From positions 62,001 through 126,000 of the forward strand of contig NZ_FOWK01000008.1 of assembly GCF_900115435.1 (NCBI RefSeq): DNA of 64,000 bases, written 5' to 3'. The position numbers and the translations under genes are program-made. Source of the DNA: Prevotella sp. tf2-5. GTDB lineage: Bacteria; Bacteroidota; Bacteroidia; Bacteroidales; Bacteroidaceae. The notes under the pieces are model-generated. The model was not told the origin of the DNA, searched no databases, and saw nothing but the letters and a program-made list of their open reading frames with translations. Below, in pieces: positions 53,530 to 62,823 of the stretch (positions are counted from its first letter, which is position 1; each line of letters starts with the position of its first letter).

Positions 53530-54503
53530 TCCACTTCCTCTATGAGATAATCCACTTGTTTGAGGGGTAATGTCGCCCTGCTGATGCCTTGAGGAATCTC
53601 CTTCAAGTAGATGTTGCACTTATCTGAAGGGCGTTGACTGATCTCATTATAATCGGCAATCACGGTGAAGTCTTCAGGACGTAATGTGCGGAACTGACTG
53701 ACACCTGTGACAAAACGGATACTGATCTTAGGTGGGAAGGTGCGCAGCACTTTTCCTGGTGGCATATTAATCGCCTTGATAGTTACACCATCTATGCTCT
53801 CTTCTGTCAGTACGTCCGTATAAAAACCGATACGCAGTTGTTCTGGGACAACTTTGACATCTTTGGGATGGGAGGCTTTGCAATTGACGATCAGGGTGTC
53901 TCGGAATCCTACGTAGTTGAGGGCTTCAGAGTAGATGACGCTGATACTATCCAGTTTCTCCCTGGAGGAATAGATGTCCACACTGTCTGGCCAGTATTGT
54001 ACGTGGGAGATGAAATAGAGTTGCTCAGGAATCACCCGTCCTGTCCATCTGACAGGTACACGCTTCCGCTCACCATTATTATAAAAGAACTCGACACGGT
54101 CCGGTTTCACGGAACTGATATGGGTCGTCATCTCTATTTGCTGTGTGATCAGTCGTTTGAGATCAGACGAGGACACCATACCATAGCCGTTTCCTCTGTC
54201 ATAGTTCTTATACGAGATATTGATGTTGCGGTTTTTCTCGTAGAGGTATCTGATGAGGATCCATCCTTTGTCGCGCATTATCACCCGAAGGGTGTCTGTC
54301 TCGTTGGAGGTGAGCACCACATTCTTGGGAATACCGACTATCTTCATGGTGATCTTGACTTCCTTCTCGTAAGACTCATTCAAAGTCAGAATCAACCAGA
54401 AGATGCCCGACAGGATGAGGAAGAATGCGAATACCAGGAATTCCCTGCTCGTCCTATTGAACAAGAAACGCTTGATATAAAGTGATATCCGCCGTGTCTC
54501 CAC
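53526..54503 (-). CDS. YbbR-domain membrane protein
   Basis: 325 residues. Short cytoplasmic N-terminus, one helix at about 20-42 (EFLVFAFFLILSGIFWLILT), then extracytoplasmic repeats with the YbbR pattern (KEVKITMKIVGIPKNVVLTS, RKRVPVRWTGRVIPEQLYFI, YVGFRDTLIVNCKASHPKDV). YbbR proteins of other phyla regulate the cyclic-di-AMP synthase CdaA; no cdaA gene lies here. It is placed between yajC and coaE, as usual for the phylum. Confidence 0.85.
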   Translation of the reverse strand: METRRISLYIKRFLFNRTSREFLVFAFFLILSGIFWLILTLNESYEKEVKITMKIVGIPKNVVLTSNETDTLRVIMRDKGWILIRYLYEKNRNINISYKNYDRGNGYGMVSSSDLKRLITQQIEMTTHISSVKPDRVEFFYNNGERKRVPVRWTGRVIPEQLYFISHVQYWPDSVDIYSSREKLDSISVIYSEALNYVGFRDTLIVNCKASHPKDVKVVPEQLRIGFYTDVLTEESIDGVTIKAINMPPGKVLRTFPPKISIRFVTGVSQFRTLRPEDFTVIADYNEISQRPSDKCNIYLKEIPQGISRATLPLKQVDYLIEEVE

Positions 54504-54551
54504 CTGTCCTCCCTTCTTATCTTTTATTTCTCACCTCATGCCCCTTCCGAC

Positions 54552-54875
54552 TTACTTTTGCGTCGGTGTGCTTGCCATGTCTTTGAAGACAGAGCCTTTG
54601 TCAACGCGGATTACCACACCGTCGGCGATCTTCACCTCGATGACACCTGTCGCAAGGTCGATTTTCTTGACGGTACCATAGATACCTCCGCCTGTTACCA
54701 CAGAAGTACCCTCTGTCAGCGAGTTCTGGAAATTCTGAATTTCCTTCTGGCGCTTCTGCTGAGGCTTGATCATGAAGAAATACATGATGGCAAAGATTGC
54801 CACCATCATAATAATAAAACTGGTCATGCTGCCACCGCCTTGGGCGGCTTGAGCAGCGAGAATCATTTGTGTCAT
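54552..54875 (-). CDS. yajC: Preprotein translocase subunit YajC
   Basis: 107 residues. One N-terminal helix (SFIIMMVAIFAIMYFFMI), then the YajC signature KPQQKRQKEIQNFQNSLTEG, TSVVTGGGIYGTVKKID and VIRVDKGSVFKDM. It is an accessory of the SecDF complex in the inner membrane. The nusB-yajC gap contains an 8-bp microrepeat. Confidence 0.95.
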   Translation of the reverse strand: MTQMILAAQAAQGGGSMTSFIIMMVAIFAIMYFFMIKPQQKRQKEIQNFQNSLTEGTSVVTGGGIYGTVKKIDLATGVIEVKIADGVVIRVDKGSVFKDMASTPTQK

Positions 54876-54892
54876 TTTATGTTATAATTTTT

Positions 54893-54924
54893 TTTTGATA
54901 TTTCGATATTCCGATGTTTCGAGG
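54893..54924. repeat. 8-bp-period microrepeat between nusB and yajC
   Basis: Units TTTTGATA, TTTCGATA, TTCCGATG, TTTCGAGG belong to the same family as the array at 52938-52993, placed immediately after the nusB stop. Confidence 0.8.
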
Positions 54925-54925
54925 G

Positions 54926-55864
54926 TTAACTCCTTTCCTCCATATGCTTCAGCAGTCTTCCACTTTCTATCAGATGACGTGCGATAGCGTCCAGCATACC
55001 ATTGATATAGCCGCCACTACGTGGGGTGGAGTATAATTTGGCAATCTCTACAAACTCGTTGATGGTTACTGATATGGGAATACTGGGGAAGGTGAGCATC
55101 TCGGCAATGGCAATCTGCATAATAACGATGTCCATATAGGCGAGACGGGAGAAGTCCCAGTTGCGTGAAGCCTCCGTCATGTACCGCTGATAGTCGTCTG
55201 CGTTCATAATCGTGGCGCGGAACAGTTTCCGGGCATAGTCCTTGTCCTCGTCGTTACTGTATTCTGGGAGTAGCTCTTGTTTCGAGTGTTGTTTCTCCTC
55301 AAAGCGCTTGATGGTCTTTAATACAAAGGTGTCCACCACTTCCTTGTCGTCATTCCAATAAAGACTCTGTTCTTCCAGGAGGGCATCCAGGTCGTTGTTG
55401 TCTTGTATCAGCGTACGATATAACTTACGCCACAACTCACGGTCTGTCTCGTAATTGTCCTCTTCGGACTCCATGTATTCTTTGTAAACTTGACTCTCAA
55501 TAATCAGATGATAGATTTTCTTGAGAAATTCCGGCTCGTCATCCCAATTCAATTTCTTTGTTTCCAGAAACTCGTTCAGCATCTTGTTCTCCTCCAGTTG
55601 GAGCGCAAAACGGTTATAGGCGAATTTCTGTGACGGCATCTCCGTCCCCTCGCGCTTTGCTCTCGACTGAGCCACCTCCAGATAACGGCGTGACTCTCTG
55701 GTAATCGCAACGATGAGCGCTAAGAGATAATTATACAGGTCATACGCCTTTGAAAGACTGAAGAGAAGCTCTTTCTCCGCCGTCTCAATGTTTTTGTTGC
55801 CGTTTTGGTAGTAGGCATAGGTTAACTGGACTACCTTAATTCTTATTAACTCGCGATTAATCAT
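54926..55864 (-). CDS. nusB: Transcription antitermination protein NusB (long form)
   Basis: 312 residues, more than twice E. coli NusB (139). The first part begins INRELIRIKVVQLTYAYYQ and includes helices rich in Glu/Asp. The NusB fold occupies the C-terminal half: DKDYARKLFRATIMNADDYQ, LAYMDIVIMQIAIAEMLTFP, SVTINEFVEIAKLYSTPRSG and YINGMLDAIARHL. The long N-terminal extension is normal for Bacteroidota. It works in the rRNA antitermination complex. First gene of a minus-strand run. Confidence 0.93.
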   Translation of the reverse strand: MINRELIRIKVVQLTYAYYQNGNKNIETAEKELLFSLSKAYDLYNYLLALIVAITRESRRYLEVAQSRAKREGTEMPSQKFAYNRFALQLEENKMLNEFLETKKLNWDDEPEFLKKIYHLIIESQVYKEYMESEEDNYETDRELWRKLYRTLIQDNNDLDALLEEQSLYWNDDKEVVDTFVLKTIKRFEEKQHSKQELLPEYSNDEDKDYARKLFRATIMNADDYQRYMTEASRNWDFSRLAYMDIVIMQIAIAEMLTFPSIPISVTINEFVEIAKLYSTPRSGGYINGMLDAIARHLIESGRLLKHMEERS

Positions 55865-55902
55865 ATTCTATAGAATAGCTAGTTTGATACTCTTATCACC
55901 TG

Positions 55903-55910
55903 CAAAGGTA
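55903..55910 (-). promoter_or_regulatory. -7 element (TACCTTTG) of the nusB operon
   Basis: The minus strand reads TACCTTTG 38 bases before the nusB ATG. Confidence 0.65.
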
Positions 55911-55985
55911 CAAAGAAGTGATTGAAAAACCAAAGGAAAATCCATTTTTCTTCTGATTTTTCTTGCATAATATAGGAATAATTCG

Positions 55986-55993
55986 TACCTTTG
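55986..55993 (+). promoter_or_regulatory. -7 element (TACCTTTG) of rplY
   Basis: TACCTTTG 74 bases before the rplY ATG. It has the same core as the divergent nusB promoter. The leader of about 65 nt could hold an autoregulatory structure, but none is clear by eye. Confidence 0.65.
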
Positions 55994-56067
55994 CACCCGC
56001 TTTTCGCATCGTGTGATGGTGAATTAAGCAAAAATGTATAACTTAATTTAGAGTAACACAGTTTATT

Positions 56068-56667
56068 ATGAGAGAAATTAGTGTAAACGGTCAGAAGCGT
56101 GCCGAGACAGGTAAGAAAGCCTCAAAACTGCTTCGCAAGGAGGGTCTGGTACCCTGTAATTTGTATGGTGAGACAAAGGGTGAGAAGGGTCTTCCCGAGG
56201 CATTCTCTTTCGCCGTTCCAATGGCAGAGATGCGTAAGGTGATTTATTCTCCTCATGTATATGTTGTCAATATCACTATTGACGGCAAGGAGCACAAGGC
56301 TATCATTAAGGAGCTCCAGTTCCATCCCACGACAGACGCGCTGATTCACGCTGACTTCTATGAGATCAACGAGAAGAAGAACATCACTGTCGGTATTCCA
56401 GTGAAGCTCACTGGTCACGCTCAGGGTGTACGTGATGGTGGTAAGCTCCAGTTGCAGATCCGTAAGATCAACGTTACCGCTCCTTATAAGAATATCCCCG
56501 AGTTACTCGAGATTGACGTCACTTCTTTGGAACTTGGCAAGAGCATCAAGGTTGGTTCACTGAGCTTCGAGGGTCTGGAGATTGCTACTCCGAAGGAGGT
56601 TATCGTATGCTCTGTAAGGGCTACACGTGCTTCTCGTTCGGCAGCTGCAGCAGAGGATGCTCAGTAA
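56068..56667 (+). CDS. rplY: 50S ribosomal protein L25/general stress protein CTC
   Basis: 199 residues, the two-domain CTC form. The L25 domain (1-95) has GKKASKLLRKEGLVPCNLYG and IIKELQFHPTTDALIHADFY, and the CTC beta domain (96-185) has VGIPVKLTGHAQGVRDGGKL and LEIDVTSLELGKSIKVGSLS. It binds 5S rRNA. It leads an operon with pth, an S4 protein and a Ca2+ antiporter, a common order. Confidence 0.96.
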   Translation: MREISVNGQKRAETGKKASKLLRKEGLVPCNLYGETKGEKGLPEAFSFAVPMAEMRKVIYSPHVYVVNITIDGKEHKAIIKELQFHPTTDALIHADFYEINEKKNITVGIPVKLTGHAQGVRDGGKLQLQIRKINVTAPYKNIPELLEIDVTSLELGKSIKVGSLSFEGLEIATPKEVIVCSVRATRASRSAAAAEDAQ

Positions 56668-56685
56668 TAGCCAGTTGGCAATAGA

Positions 56686-57273
56686 ATGGACAAGTATTTA
56701 ATTGTCGGTCTGGGTAACGTCGGCGACGAGTACGACATGACCCGCCACAATACTGGATTTATGGTATTGGACGCTTTCGCAAAGGCGTCCAATATCGTTT
56801 TTGAGGATAAACGCTATGGCTTTGTAGGTGAGACGAGTCTCAAGGGTCGTAAGGTGTTTCTCCTCAAACCTTCTACGTATATGAACCTCAGTGGTAACGC
56901 GGTGCGTTACTGGCTCAACAAGGAGAATATCGACCAGAGCCGTCTGTTGGTCATCAGCGATGATGTGGCAATCCCCTTGGGACAGTTCCGCCTGAAGGCT
57001 AACGGCTCCAATGGTGGGCATAACGGCTTGGGACATATCCAGCAGCTCATCGGACAGAACTATGCTCGTCTGCGGATGGGAATAGGTAATGACTATCCTC
57101 AGGGGATGCAGATAGACTATGTCTTAGGGCGTTATGGCGAGGAGGAGATGAAGGTGTTACAGCCTGCCATCGACTTAGGGGTGGATATCATCAAGAGTTT
57201 TGTGCTCGCCGGGATTGATATCACCATGAACCAATACAATAAATTAGGTAAGAATGGAGGAAGCAAGAGTTGA
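56686..57273 (+). CDS. pth: Peptidyl-tRNA hydrolase
   Basis: 195 residues. [20 protein letters not shown] contains the catalytic His region (RHNTG), [16 protein letters not shown] and [20 protein letters not shown] (catalytic Asp), then [14 protein letters not shown]. It frees tRNAs from peptidyl-tRNA. It overlaps the next gene by 20 bases, implying coupled translation. Confidence 0.97.
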   Translation: MDKYLIVGLGNVGDEYDMTRHNTGFMVLDAFAKASNIVFEDKRYGFVGETSLKGRKVFLLKPSTYMNLSGNAVRYWLNKENIDQSRLLVISDDVAIPLGQFRLKANGSNGGHNGLGHIQQLIGQNYARLRMGIGNDYPQGMQIDYVLGRYGEEEMKVLQPAIDLGVDIIKSFVLAGIDITMNQYNKLGKNGGSKS

Positions 57274-57673
57274 CAAGTGGCTGTGGGCAGCCCGTATCTT
57301 CAAGACACGCAGTATCGCCGTCGATGCCATCAAGAACGGACGTGTGACGATGAACGGTATGAACGTCAAGCCCTCCCGGATGGTGAAGGTGGGTGAGGTC
57401 GTCAGTGTCCGCAAACCTCCTGTGACCTATTCCTTTAAGATATTAAAGACCATCGAGCAAAGGGTAGGGGCAAAACTTATCCCGGAAATTTATGAGAATA
57501 TAACGCCAGCCGACCAATATGAGTTGTTGGAGATGAACCGTATCAGCGGTTTTATTGATCGTGCCCGTGGCACAGGTCGTCCCACCAAGAAAGAGCGTCG
57601 TGCGTTGGATGAGTTTATCGGTCCTTCTCTGGAGGGCTTTGACGAATTTGATTTTGACGAAGATGATATTTGA
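57254..57673 (+). CDS. S4-domain RNA-binding protein, Hsp15-like
   Basis: 139 residues. S4 domain at the N-terminus: [40 protein letters not shown]. The C-terminal tail has [13 protein letters not shown] and an acidic end (EFDFDEDDI). E. coli Hsp15 (HslR) binds stalled 50S subunits carrying peptidyl-tRNA, which fits its overlap with pth. The overlap with the antiporter start is 11 bases. Confidence 0.88.
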   Translation: MEEARVDKWLWAARIFKTRSIAVDAIKNGRVTMNGMNVKPSRMVKVGEVVSVRKPPVTYSFKILKTIEQRVGAKLIPEIYENITPADQYELLEMNRISGFIDRARGTGRPTKKERRALDEFIGPSLEGFDEFDFDEDDI

Positions 57674-58592
57674 TATCCTATTGATTATAGCCGGTGTGGC
57701 GATGGTGCTCTATGGAGCCGACCGTCTGACGGAGGGAGCCTCTGCCTTGGCTCGTAGTATGAATGTGCCGGAGATTATCATCGGCTTGACGATAGTTGCC
57801 GCAGGGACCTCTGCCCCAGAGCTCTTTGTCAGCATGGTATCCGCCTTGAAAGGTACGCCAGATATGGCTATTGGTAATGTGGTGGGTTCCAATACCATGA
57901 ATGCCATGCTGATAGTCGGTTGTGCTGCCATGGTAGCCCCGATGACGATCAGCAAGAGCACTGTCCGTAAGGATATCCCTTTCTCTGTCTTTGCCTCTGT
58001 GCTGTTGGTACTCCTGAGTCTTAACAGCTTTTTGGGACGCTTGGACGGTATCTTCCTGCTTGCGGGTTTCGCTTTATTTATGTATTACACCTTATCACAG
58101 GCAAAAGTCGGAGAGACAGCATCTGTGTCAGAAGTCAAAAGCGTGAAACCTTGGCTGAGTGCCTTTTTCGTGTTGTTGGGTCTTGCCCTCCTCGTTATCG
58201 GCAGTAATATCTTTGTCGACTCAGCCTCTCGTGTAGCCTATTCCTTAGGTATCAGTGAGGGTGTCGTCGGCTTGACGATAGTGGCAGGAGGAACCTCCCT
58301 TCCGGAACTTGCCACCAGTGTCGTAGCGGCACGTAAGGGACAGTCTGCCATTGCCATCGGTAATGTCATCGGCTCGAATGTCTTTAATATCCTGTTAATA
58401 TTAGGACTCACCGCCACCATCAGTCCTATGCAGATACAGGGTGTCACCCTTGTGGATATGGGAATGATGTTAGGTTCCGTATCACTGGTGTGGCTGTTCT
58501 CCTATACCCGTTATACGGTGGAGCGCTGGGAAGGTGCCCTCCTCGTTATCGGTTACCTCGTCTATCTTGGTTGGTTGCTGAGTAACGTGTAA
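57663..58592 (+). CDS. Calcium/sodium antiporter (YrbG-like, CaCA family)
   Basis: 309 residues from ATG 57663 ([20 protein letters not shown]). The earlier frame from 57555 is a shadow of the S4 gene. Two inverted half-repeats carry the alpha motifs: LTIVAAGTSAPELFVSMVSA with GNVVGSNTMN, and LTIVAGGTSLPELATSVVAA with GNVIGSNVFN. It exchanges Ca2+ for Na+ across the inner membrane. Last gene of the rplY run; it converges on an outer-membrane receptor gene with 4 bases between. Confidence 0.93.
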   Translation: MIFDILLIIAGVAMVLYGADRLTEGASALARSMNVPEIIIGLTIVAAGTSAPELFVSMVSALKGTPDMAIGNVVGSNTMNAMLIVGCAAMVAPMTISKSTVRKDIPFSVFASVLLVLLSLNSFLGRLDGIFLLAGFALFMYYTLSQAKVGETASVSEVKSVKPWLSAFFVLLGLALLVIGSNIFVDSASRVAYSLGISEGVVGLTIVAGGTSLPELATSVVAARKGQSAIAIGNVIGSNVFNILLILGLTATISPMQIQGVTLVDMGMMLGSVSLVWLFSYTRYTVERWEGALLVIGYLVYLGWLLSNV

Positions 58593-58596
58593 CCTT

Positions 58597-60804
58597 TTAG
58601 TTCCCTTTTGTGATACCTCCTACCACATCATCGTTCTCGATGCTGTGCTCCGCCTTTTTGACACTTGCCTTCAGGGAACCGAAACGGTAGCTGATGGAAA
58701 TGGCAAACTGACGCCCACGATTCCATGAGGTGCCAAGATCGCGGAAGTCACCGTTGACGGCTTCGTCACAGTATTTGGTATAACGGTCAAACGGGTCGTT
58801 GGTCATGATGCGCACCGTCAACCGGTCGTCTTTCAGGAACGAGCGTTGTAACGATGCGTAATAGCCGTACCACCCGTGCATCTTGTAATATACATTAGTG
58901 GGGTTGTGTCCTATCTTGCCATAGGCACTGAGTGACAGCTGTAGTCGCCATGGCAGCTTCTGGGTGATGTTGATGTAAATATTATCCGACCACCCAAAGT
59001 TCCGATAACCGAGGTTGGGATTCTCGTAATGCTCATAGCGCAGGTTATTATTGAAGACGAGGGTAGTGGTCTCGAATGGTTTCCATTGCGCATACTGCTC
59101 AAAGGAAGCACGGCGATAGCGTTGGATATTGTCATAGGTCAGATAGCGGATATCCCCCTCTGCTGTCTGGATGGAGGCGATGCCCCCATTACTGAACTGG
59201 TAGCCGGGAGCCAGTTGAAGGGTCAGATGCTTACCTACAAACATATAGATGAGGTTGAGGCGTTGGGAGTGAGAACTTTCCAGTTGGGGGTTACCACTCT
59301 GTATAATCGTTGGTGAGATGACTACGGCAGGATTCAGGTAGGAGATACCCGGACGGTTGATACTGGTGGTATAGTTCAGTTTCAGCGACTGTGTCTCTGT
59401 CATCTGGTATTTCAGACTTGCCTGTGGCACCCAGTCACTGAGCCGTTGGTGAAAAGTCTCTCCCTTCCCGTCAGGATAACTACCCTCCATATAACTGTAT
59501 TCATAGCGTAGTCCCGCACGTGCCGACCATTGATTTTTATTAAGGATATAATCCGCATAGCCGGCAAGGACACGGGTGGTGTGCTCGAACTGATAATCTG
59601 TCATTGGCAGGGCATCCCGATAGTCCTGTGTGTTATGACTGTTGTTATTGCGATAAATATACTTCGTTCCAATCTCTATCTGATGTCCTTTTCCAAGGGG
59701 TCGCAGCCAGTCTGCTTGAAAGGTGTGCTCCGTAAATCGCTCCCGTTCCGTTTGCAGGGTGTTGGTATAAGGGAAAGGGCGATCTCCCTTGAGGATGACA
59801 TATTCATTCTCCTGATCCGTATGTTGACGCGTCAGGGCGAGCATGTAAGAGAGTGTGAGTCGCTCGCCCTCCCGCCGCGTCTTATGCTCGAAGTCCAGTC
59901 GTCCGTTCCAAGACTGATGACTGTACCCTGGCATCCAGTATTTGTTGTTGTAACTATAGAGGAGATTCTCCCCTGATGGAGGTAGGAGTTCTGTCCAGCC
60001 GTCCCCTTGCACGTTCAATTTATAGAAATAACCACCAAATGAGGCAGACAGCAGGTTAAGGGAGTCGATGTCATAACTGGCATTGATGTCCCCAAAATGA
60101 ATGCCGCCGGGGTTGCTGCCCTCGCTATGGGAAAGCAGTCTGTTGCCTGTCTGTAGAAAGGTACGCTCTGTGTCATTGATATTCTCCGTCTCACGTCTTG
60201 ACATCCCGCCATAACCATAGTTGGCAGACAGTAGTAGTTTGCCGACCTGTCCTGTCAGGGAGGTGTAGAGGTTAGGATGATTCAAGGTGTTATAATACAG
60301 GTTGACGACCCCCGTCACCCCGTCAAGTTTCGAGTCGTCCATCATCACGATATTCAGGATAGCGTCCACACCTTCCGCATCCTCACGGGCACCAGGGTCT
60401 GTGATGACCTCGATACGCTTGACCATCGAAGCTGGCATCGCCTTCAGGACCTCCTTGGCATTCTTTGTCAGACTAGGGTCGTAATGTCCGTTCTTATAAA
60501 TCTTGAAACTGCTGTTGCCCTTCACTTTGATGTTATCATCACCGTCGACCGTCACCATCGGTACCTTGCGCAGCATATCCATCACGGTTTGTGTCTTTGA
60601 CTCCTCGTCGCCCTGTACGTCATAACCGATACGGTCTATCTCCTGCTTGATGAGTTGGCGTTGCGCCTTCACCTCGATACCCTCCAACTGCTGATCCCAA
60701 GTGATGGAGTCGTTTCCCACTTTCAGACTATCCGTCTGAGCCATAGCAACCCCTGCTTTCGCTGCCATCAGGAGCGAAAGACATACTGTTTCCCAATATT
60801 TCAT
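58597..60804 (-). CDS. TonB-receptor-like outer-membrane beta-barrel protein in ECF operon
   Basis: 735 residues. Signal peptide (MKYWETVCLSLLMAAKAGVA), plug domain (about 35-150, QTVMDMLRKVPMVTVDGDDN, IKRFxTDPGARE-like RIEVITDPGAREDAEGVDAI), then a barrel of many amphipathic strands ending YRFG...GN. There is no N-terminal carboxypeptidase or STN domain. It is last in a minus-strand run headed by an ECF sigma gene, so its expression may depend on that sigma factor. The ligand is unknown. Confidence 0.87.
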   Translation of the reverse strand: MKYWETVCLSLLMAAKAGVAMAQTDSLKVGNDSITWDQQLEGIEVKAQRQLIKQEIDRIGYDVQGDEESKTQTVMDMLRKVPMVTVDGDDNIKVKGNSSFKIYKNGHYDPSLTKNAKEVLKAMPASMVKRIEVITDPGAREDAEGVDAILNIVMMDDSKLDGVTGVVNLYYNTLNHPNLYTSLTGQVGKLLLSANYGYGGMSRRETENINDTERTFLQTGNRLLSHSEGSNPGGIHFGDINASYDIDSLNLLSASFGGYFYKLNVQGDGWTELLPPSGENLLYSYNNKYWMPGYSHQSWNGRLDFEHKTRREGERLTLSYMLALTRQHTDQENEYVILKGDRPFPYTNTLQTERERFTEHTFQADWLRPLGKGHQIEIGTKYIYRNNNSHNTQDYRDALPMTDYQFEHTTRVLAGYADYILNKNQWSARAGLRYEYSYMEGSYPDGKGETFHQRLSDWVPQASLKYQMTETQSLKLNYTTSINRPGISYLNPAVVISPTIIQSGNPQLESSHSQRLNLIYMFVGKHLTLQLAPGYQFSNGGIASIQTAEGDIRYLTYDNIQRYRRASFEQYAQWKPFETTTLVFNNNLRYEHYENPNLGYRNFGWSDNIYINITQKLPWRLQLSLSAYGKIGHNPTNVYYKMHGWYGYYASLQRSFLKDDRLTVRIMTNDPFDRYTKYCDEAVNGDFRDLGTSWNRGRQFAISISYRFGSLKASVKKAEHSIENDDVVGGITKGN

Positions 60805-60810
60805 ATCGTC

Positions 60811-61647
60811 TTACTTTTTGAGTCGTTCGATGCTCATGTCAAACAACTGCTGTATAAACTCGTCCTTTGTTTTCTTTTTTAATTTCACAATCTCTGTTGC
60901 CACTATGTTCTTCTCCACATCCTCCAACGATTTGGTATCCTTGCAAAGACGATAGATCTGTGTGGCATAGCTATTGGCTGCTGTTCCGTCTGGATTCTTC
61001 AGAAAGAGGTTCTTGTAGGTGTTGAACTCTGATAGCCATGTCTCAGACGGTTTGGTGTCAGCATCGGAGAAGAAACTGCCAAATGCGAAATTGTTGCCAT
61101 TGACCGTGATGGTTCTTGACTGCTTCTTTTCCTGTCGGAACTTCAGCGTCGTAGCATAGGTCTTGACGATACGTCCTCTGATCTTGTTGCCATTCTCTGC
61201 CCATTCCAACGCATAGGCATAGCGATGCTGACGTAGTGTGTCATTGGGGTCGAGGAAGCAAGCGTAGATCCATTTCGAGTCTTTGATCAGTCCGATGGCA
61301 ACACCTCCTTTATTACTGTCACCAACAGCGAGAGAGACAAAGTCCTCACTATTGCCATTCGACCCAGTACTGACACTATAGGCATGAGCCTCGTCCAGCT
61401 CGAAAGCCTTCCGGATATTGTCTATCAGTCGTTTATCCCGATTGTCAGTTAACTCAAAGTCGTAGGTGTCTTCCAGTCCTTCCATCGTTCCTAAATCAGG
61501 ATCCTTCTCCACACTGTGTCTTGAGCTTATTTCTTTGATGTTACTATTCCTCAGGGCATCGAATGCCTGTTGGATGTGTTGCTGTGCGAGTACTGCCGAA
61601 GGGAGTAGCATCAGCAAACCCGTGATAAGGATGTTTTTACTCTTCAT
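60811..61647 (-). CDS. Secreted protein of unknown function in ECF operon
   Basis: 278 residues with a signal peptide (MKSKNILITGLLMLLPSAVLAQ). Two parts are visible: an N-terminal half with ISSRHSVEKDPDLGTMEGLE and FVSLAVGDSNKGGVAIGLIK, and a C-terminal helical, Lys-rich half. The family is not recognised with confidence. It overlaps the upstream gene by 11 bases and precedes the barrel gene by 6 bases, so it is a co-expressed envelope partner. Confidence 0.72.
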   Translation of the reverse strand: MKSKNILITGLLMLLPSAVLAQQHIQQAFDALRNSNIKEISSRHSVEKDPDLGTMEGLEDTYDFELTDNRDKRLIDNIRKAFELDEAHAYSVSTGSNGNSEDFVSLAVGDSNKGGVAIGLIKDSKWIYACFLDPNDTLRQHRYAYALEWAENGNKIRGRIVKTYATTLKFRQEKKQSRTITVNGNNFAFGSFFSDADTKPSETWLSEFNTYKNLFLKNPDGTAANSYATQIYRLCKDTKSLEDVEKNIVATEIVKLKKKTKDEFIQQLFDMSIERLKK

Positions 61648-62254
61648 ATGCGAAATATTCTTTTGGTTCTTCTACATAAATAATGGTTCCGTCTTCCTGC
61701 ATTACTGGAACGAAGCCTGCTGCTGTCAACTGGACATGGGCAACCTCCTGTCTTGCTTGTTCTATCTGTTGTCTGACAGCCTGCTGCTCTTGTTCCATCT
61801 CCGCCATCAACGTATAAGCCTTGTCGTAGTCGTGGATAGTAGGTTTAGGCTTGCGCAGTCGTGAGCGTTGCTGTTTGACAGGCTGTTGTTTGCGCAGTGC
61901 TGTAGTATCAGGCAGAGGTTGCTCGTTGGGAGCCTCTGGACGTAGCACTGTTGTAGAATCTGCCTTCGCAGTCAAGGGGGTGGGCAGAGGAGAAGGTTGC
62001 CATAACATGGTAACAGGCAGAATCGCCATTCCAACCACTGCGGCAGCGATACTCCATCCTATCCATCGCTTTCGGTTCTTCTGGGGTTTCATCCCTTCCA
62101 TTTCCGCAAACAGCAGGCGATACTCCTCCCATTCCGCAGGCACGTTGCCTTGGGTGAAATACTGGTTAAGAATATCCTCCTCTTCCAGTGTTGTCGTACC
62201 ATCCATAAACTCGGTCAACAATAGTTGGATGTATTCCTTGGTGTATTGTATCAT
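61637..62254 (-). CDS. Putative transmembrane anti-sigma factor
   Basis: 205 residues. A cytoplasmic N-terminus (1-63) with FMDGTTTLEEEDILNQYFTQ resembles the start of small anti-sigma domains. A helix at 64-85 (WIGWSIAAAVVGMAILPVTM) is followed by a Pro/Arg/Gln-rich periplasmic tail with a coiled coil. The start overlaps the ECF sigma gene by four bases, the usual arrangement for a cognate anti-sigma. It lacks the FecR and DUF4974 domains of the other ECF locus and the zinc ligands of ZAS proteins. Confidence 0.75.
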   Translation of the reverse strand: MIQYTKEYIQLLLTEFMDGTTTLEEEDILNQYFTQGNVPAEWEEYRLLFAEMEGMKPQKNRKRWIGWSIAAAVVGMAILPVTMLWQPSPLPTPLTAKADSTTVLRPEAPNEQPLPDTTALRKQQPVKQQRSRLRKPKPTIHDYDKAYTLMAEMEQEQQAVRQQIEQARQEVAHVQLTAAGFVPVMQEDGTIIYVEEPKEYFAYEE

Positions 62255-62745
62255 ATCTTGTTCCTTCGTTTGATGTCTTCTAATAAAGACCGTCGTGCTC
62301 GTGCCAGTAGTGTACTGACGGAGGTAATTTCTATACCCAGCAGACTGGCTATCTCCTCATGGCTTCGTCGCTCCACTTGTCGCATGTATAATAAGGTGCG
62401 TTGGGTGGTGGGTAGTTGCTCCAGTTTCCTTGTCAGCCATTCCTCGTTCTCCTTTGTCTCCAAGAGTTCCTGAGGACTGAGGGTCAGTAGTATCACGCTC
62501 TCTGCATTCAGTGGCTCCATCGACCGTCGTCGTTGGTGGTTTCTTACCAAGTGGCGGGTCATCAGTGTTACCAAAGCCTCCACCGACTGGTAGTTGTCCA
62601 GTTCGTCGCGCATCTGCCACAGGTGGAGCATCACATCCTGTGCGATGTCCTCTGCCTCCTCGTTGCCCGCCCCACTGCTGCGTCCTACGCTCAAGGACTT
62701 CTGATGCCATGTGCGGGCTTGTTGTTCAAATGCGCCTTTGTCCAT
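62251..62745 (-). CDS. ECF-type RNA polymerase sigma factor
   Basis: 164 residues. Region 2 is EAEDIAQDVMLHLWQMRDEL and region 4 is LEQLPTTQRTLLYMRQVERR with SHEEIASLLGIEITSVSTLL and ARARRSLLEDI. It heads the run sigma, anti-sigma, secreted protein, outer-membrane receptor. Upstream lies a TACCTTTG -7 element and an 18-bp direct-repeat site also found at 63885, so it is probably controlled by an OmpR-type regulator, perhaps the winged-helix protein at 63362-63676. Confidence 0.9.
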   Translation of the reverse strand: MDKGAFEQQARTWHQKSLSVGRSSGAGNEEAEDIAQDVMLHLWQMRDELDNYQSVEALVTLMTRHLVRNHQRRRSMEPLNAESVILLTLSPQELLETKENEEWLTRKLEQLPTTQRTLLYMRQVERRSHEEIASLLGIEITSVSTLLARARRSLLEDIKRRNKI

Positions 62746-62823
62746 TTTATCTCATTGTCATTAATAAGACACTCAACGTCTCCAAAACCAAACAGGAATT
62801 AGTAAACCTTAACAAATTTGTCG

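Noticed and set aside
53530-53619. Longer start for coaE at 53619
   Set aside because: The extra 30 residues have no CoaE homology and come from the ybbR gene in another frame; ATG 53529 starts at the Walker A region with a four-base overlap.
57555-57662. Longer start for the antiporter at 57555
   Set aside because: The first 36 residues are the S4-domain gene read in another frame; ATG 57663 starts at the first membrane helix.
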